In this document: positions 62,353 to 64,000 of the stretch, piece after piece
Layout: each line of letters begins with the position of its first letter
How positions within the stretch are numbered: position 1 is the first letter of the stretch
From: Brevibacillus dissolubilis
GTDB lineage: Bacteria; Bacillota; Bacilli; Brevibacillales; Brevibacillaceae
Assembly: GCF_006170445.1 (NCBI RefSeq)
Contig: NZ_VCNA01000015.1
Span: 62,001 to 126,000 of the forward strand
Direction of reading: 5' to 3'
Length of the DNA stretch: 64,000 nt
Position numbers and translations under genes: made by a program
Notes under the pieces: model-generated
The model's input: the letters and a program-made list of their open reading frames with translations, nothing else
Database searches by the model: none
Told to the model about the DNA's origin: nothing

Positions 62353-63069
62353 TTATACGAGTGGCTTTTTGGCTGGAACACCAGGACGGCGTGGGTAAGC
62401 CTTCGGCGTCGCCTCCAGTTTATCAATGATGACAATGTTGCGCTCGCCCGCTTCATCTGGGAGCTGGAAGGTTTCCACCTTACGTGTTTTTCCACCGAGG
62501 GTCTTGATCGCCTTCTTCGCTTCATTCAGCTCAAACGATACATCAGAGCCTTTCATCGCTACGAACATCCCGCCTACTTTTGCAAAAGGCATACAAAATT
62601 CGGAGAGGAGGTTGAGACGTGCAACCGCTCGTGCCGTCACGAGATCGAAGGATTCACGCAGGTTTTTATCTTGTCCTGCTTCTTCCGCACGGCTGTGATA
62701 CGGACGGAGGTTGGTCAGGCCCAGCTCATTGCCGACATGCTCTAAGAAATTCATCCGCTTTTGCAAAGAGTCGATGATGGTCATCTCCAGATGCGGGAAG
62801 CAGATCTTCAGAGGAATACTTGGAAAGCCCGCTCCCCCACCGATGTCTGCTACCTTGGTCACATCCTGAAGCGGCACATAAAAGGCGAGTGAAACCGAAT
62901 CGTAGAAGTGCTTGGTGTATACCTCGTCTTCTTCCGTGATTCCGGTCAGGTTCATTTTTTCATTCCATTCGACCAACAAGCGATAATATTGATCAAATTG
63001 GTTGAGTTGTTCCGGGGAGAGTTCAATCCCCTTTTCTTGTAGACGCGTGACAAATTGCTCTTTTCCCAT
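62353..63069 (-). CDS. rsmG: 16S rRNA (guanine-527 N7)-methyltransferase RsmG
   Basis: A 238-residue SAM-dependent methyltransferase: YRLLVEWNEKMNLTGIT, the SAM motif VADIGGGAGFPSIPLKI, IIDSLQKRMNFL and VTARAVARL. It modifies the 530 loop of 16S rRNA; loss gives low-level streptomycin resistance in other bacteria. GAAGGAGAC precedes the ATG. Follows mnmG by 12 nt. Confidence 0.98.
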   Translation of the reverse strand: MGKEQFVTRLQEKGIELSPEQLNQFDQYYRLLVEWNEKMNLTGITEEDEVYTKHFYDSVSLAFYVPLQDVTKVADIGGGAGFPSIPLKICFPHLEMTIIDSLQKRMNFLEHVGNELGLTNLRPYHSRAEEAGQDKNLRESFDLVTARAVARLNLLSEFCMPFAKVGGMFVAMKGSDVSFELNEAKKAIKTLGGKTRKVETFQLPDEAGERNIVIIDKLEATPKAYPRRPGVPAKKPLV

Positions 63070-63081
63070 GCCAGTCTCCTT

Positions 63082-64000
63082 CTATTCAGAGGTGCGCGCG
63101 AGCACTCGATGATATTGCTCCAAGTATACCATCAACACCGAAATGTCTGCTGGATTCACCCCGGAGATCCGGGAAGCTTGCCCGATATTAAGCGGTCTGA
63201 TCTTGCTTAATTTCTCCCGTGCTTCCTTAGACATACCTGAAATAGCATGGTAATCGATGGTTGGTGGAATGCGTTTTTCTTCCACCTTTTTCACTTTCTC
63301 TACCTGTTGCAGGGACTTGCGGATATATCCGTCATACTTCACCTGAATTTCAACCTGCTCACGTACTTCTGCGGACAATTCCTCAGGTGCTGGAGAGATG
63401 CGGTGAATATGATCATATGTCAGTTCTGGACGACGAAGCAATTGAGCGAGGTCGATTACTTCGGTCAATTCTGGGGAACCTGTCTCACGGATGACAGACT
63501 GCACATCTTCATTATCCGGGCGAACACGGGTGTTGTGTAGGCGTTCCTTTTCCGCTTCGACTTGTTCACGTTTCTTGGTAAAACGTTGATAGCGATCTTC
63601 GCTGATCAGGCCGATTTCATGCCCGATATCGGTCAGGCGCAGGTCGGCATTGTCGTGGCGCAAAAGCAGGCGGTATTCGGCACGGGAGGTAAGCAGACGG
63701 TACGGTTCATTGGTTCCCTTGGTCACCAAATCATCGATCAGGACACCGATGTAGGCTTCTTCACGTCCCAACACGATCGGGTCTTTGCCTTGTGCTTTAC
63801 GTGCCGCATTGATCCCGGCCATCAAGCCTTGACCTGCTGCTTCTTCGTAGCCGGAGGTTCCGTTGATCTGGCCTGCCGTGAACAGACCTTCTACCAGCTT
63901 GGTCTCCAGAGACGGCCAGAGCTGAGTCGGGACGATCGCATCGTATTCGATCGCATAGCCTGGGCGCATCATTTTCACATTTTCCATACCGGCCATAGAG
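63082..64000 (-). CDS. mnmG: tRNA uridine-5-carboxymethylaminomethyl enzyme MnmG, C-terminal part
   Basis: The gene enters from the right edge; about 306 codons of some 630 are present. FAD-binding region and tRNA-binding C-terminal domain: [62 protein letters not shown] and the end [26 protein letters not shown]. With MnmE it modifies wobble U34 of several tRNAs. In Bacillales it is followed upstream by mnmE, rnpA, rpmH and dnaA, so oriC should be close to the right of this window. Confidence 0.97.
   Translation of the reverse strand, partial: SMAGMENVKMMRPGYAIEYDAIVPTQLWPSLETKLVEGLFTAGQINGTSGYEEAAGQGLMAGINAARKAQGKDPIVLGREEAYIGVLIDDLVTKGTNEPYRLLTSRAEYRLLLRHDNADLRLTDIGHEIGLISEDRYQRFTKKREQVEAEKERLHNTRVRPDNEDVQSVIRETGSPELTEVIDLAQLLRRPELTYDHIHRISPAPEELSAEVREQVEIQVKYDGYIRKSLQQVEKVKKVEEKRIPPTIDYHAISGMSKEAREKLSKIRPLNIGQASRISGVNPADISVLMVYLEQYHRVLARTSE

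Overview
The window is a stretch of a Bacillota chromosome (order Bacillales in the broad sense, Brevibacillus/Tumebacillus-like rather than Bacillus proper; genus not settled) lying on one flank of the replication origin. Its right half has the classic origin-proximal order, nearly all on the minus strand: mnmG-rsmG-(mgtC)-noc-soj-spo0J, then cysteine desulfurase, a DUF554 protein, a lipid kinase, yyaC (plus strand), DUF3343, mscS, DUF951, pepF, ychF, rpsF-ssb-rpsR, yybS-gdpP-rplI-dnaB, purA, an M23 peptidase, walRKHIJ-htrA and rlmH. yyaC, spo0J, soj and noc point to a spore-former. dnaA should lie a few kb beyond the right edge. Two parS sites and a cluster of DnaA boxes at 53135-53320 fit this position.

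The left half (1-30 kb) is more varied. It holds: htpG under a perfect CIRCE element; a yjlC-ndh respiratory operon with a Rex-like operator; PhnA-like, DUF1272, DinB and WYL genes with a broken EcsC gene; an S-methylmethionine/homocysteine pair (mmuP-mmuM) under a SAM-I riboswitch; a divergent MarR/quinone reductase pair with twin operators; an envelope-stress module (two-component system, PspA and a small membrane protein) whose two promoters share a 19-bp box; Crp/Fnr and DoxX genes; a very AT-rich two-gene cassette (P-loop ATPase plus DpnII/MboI-like nuclease) that looks like a horizontally acquired defence system; mqo; and a six-gene sucrose/levan operon: three tandem GH68 levansucrases, PTS EIIBC, EIIA-Glc and a BglG-type antiterminator, led by a RAT/terminator almost identical in layout to that of Bacillus sacB.

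A degraded, AT-rich region (27.7-29.9 kb) carries a GTPase and a Vsr-like endonuclease fragment. It is followed by rlmH and a GH75 chitosanase gene set between rlmH and htrA.

The best candidates for new biology are the ATPase-nuclease cassette (15.7-18.3 kb), the two-component/PspA module with its shared promoter box, the triple levansucrase operon under one antitermination switch, and the DnaA-box cluster upstream of pepF. All assignments come from reading the sequence; no database search was run.
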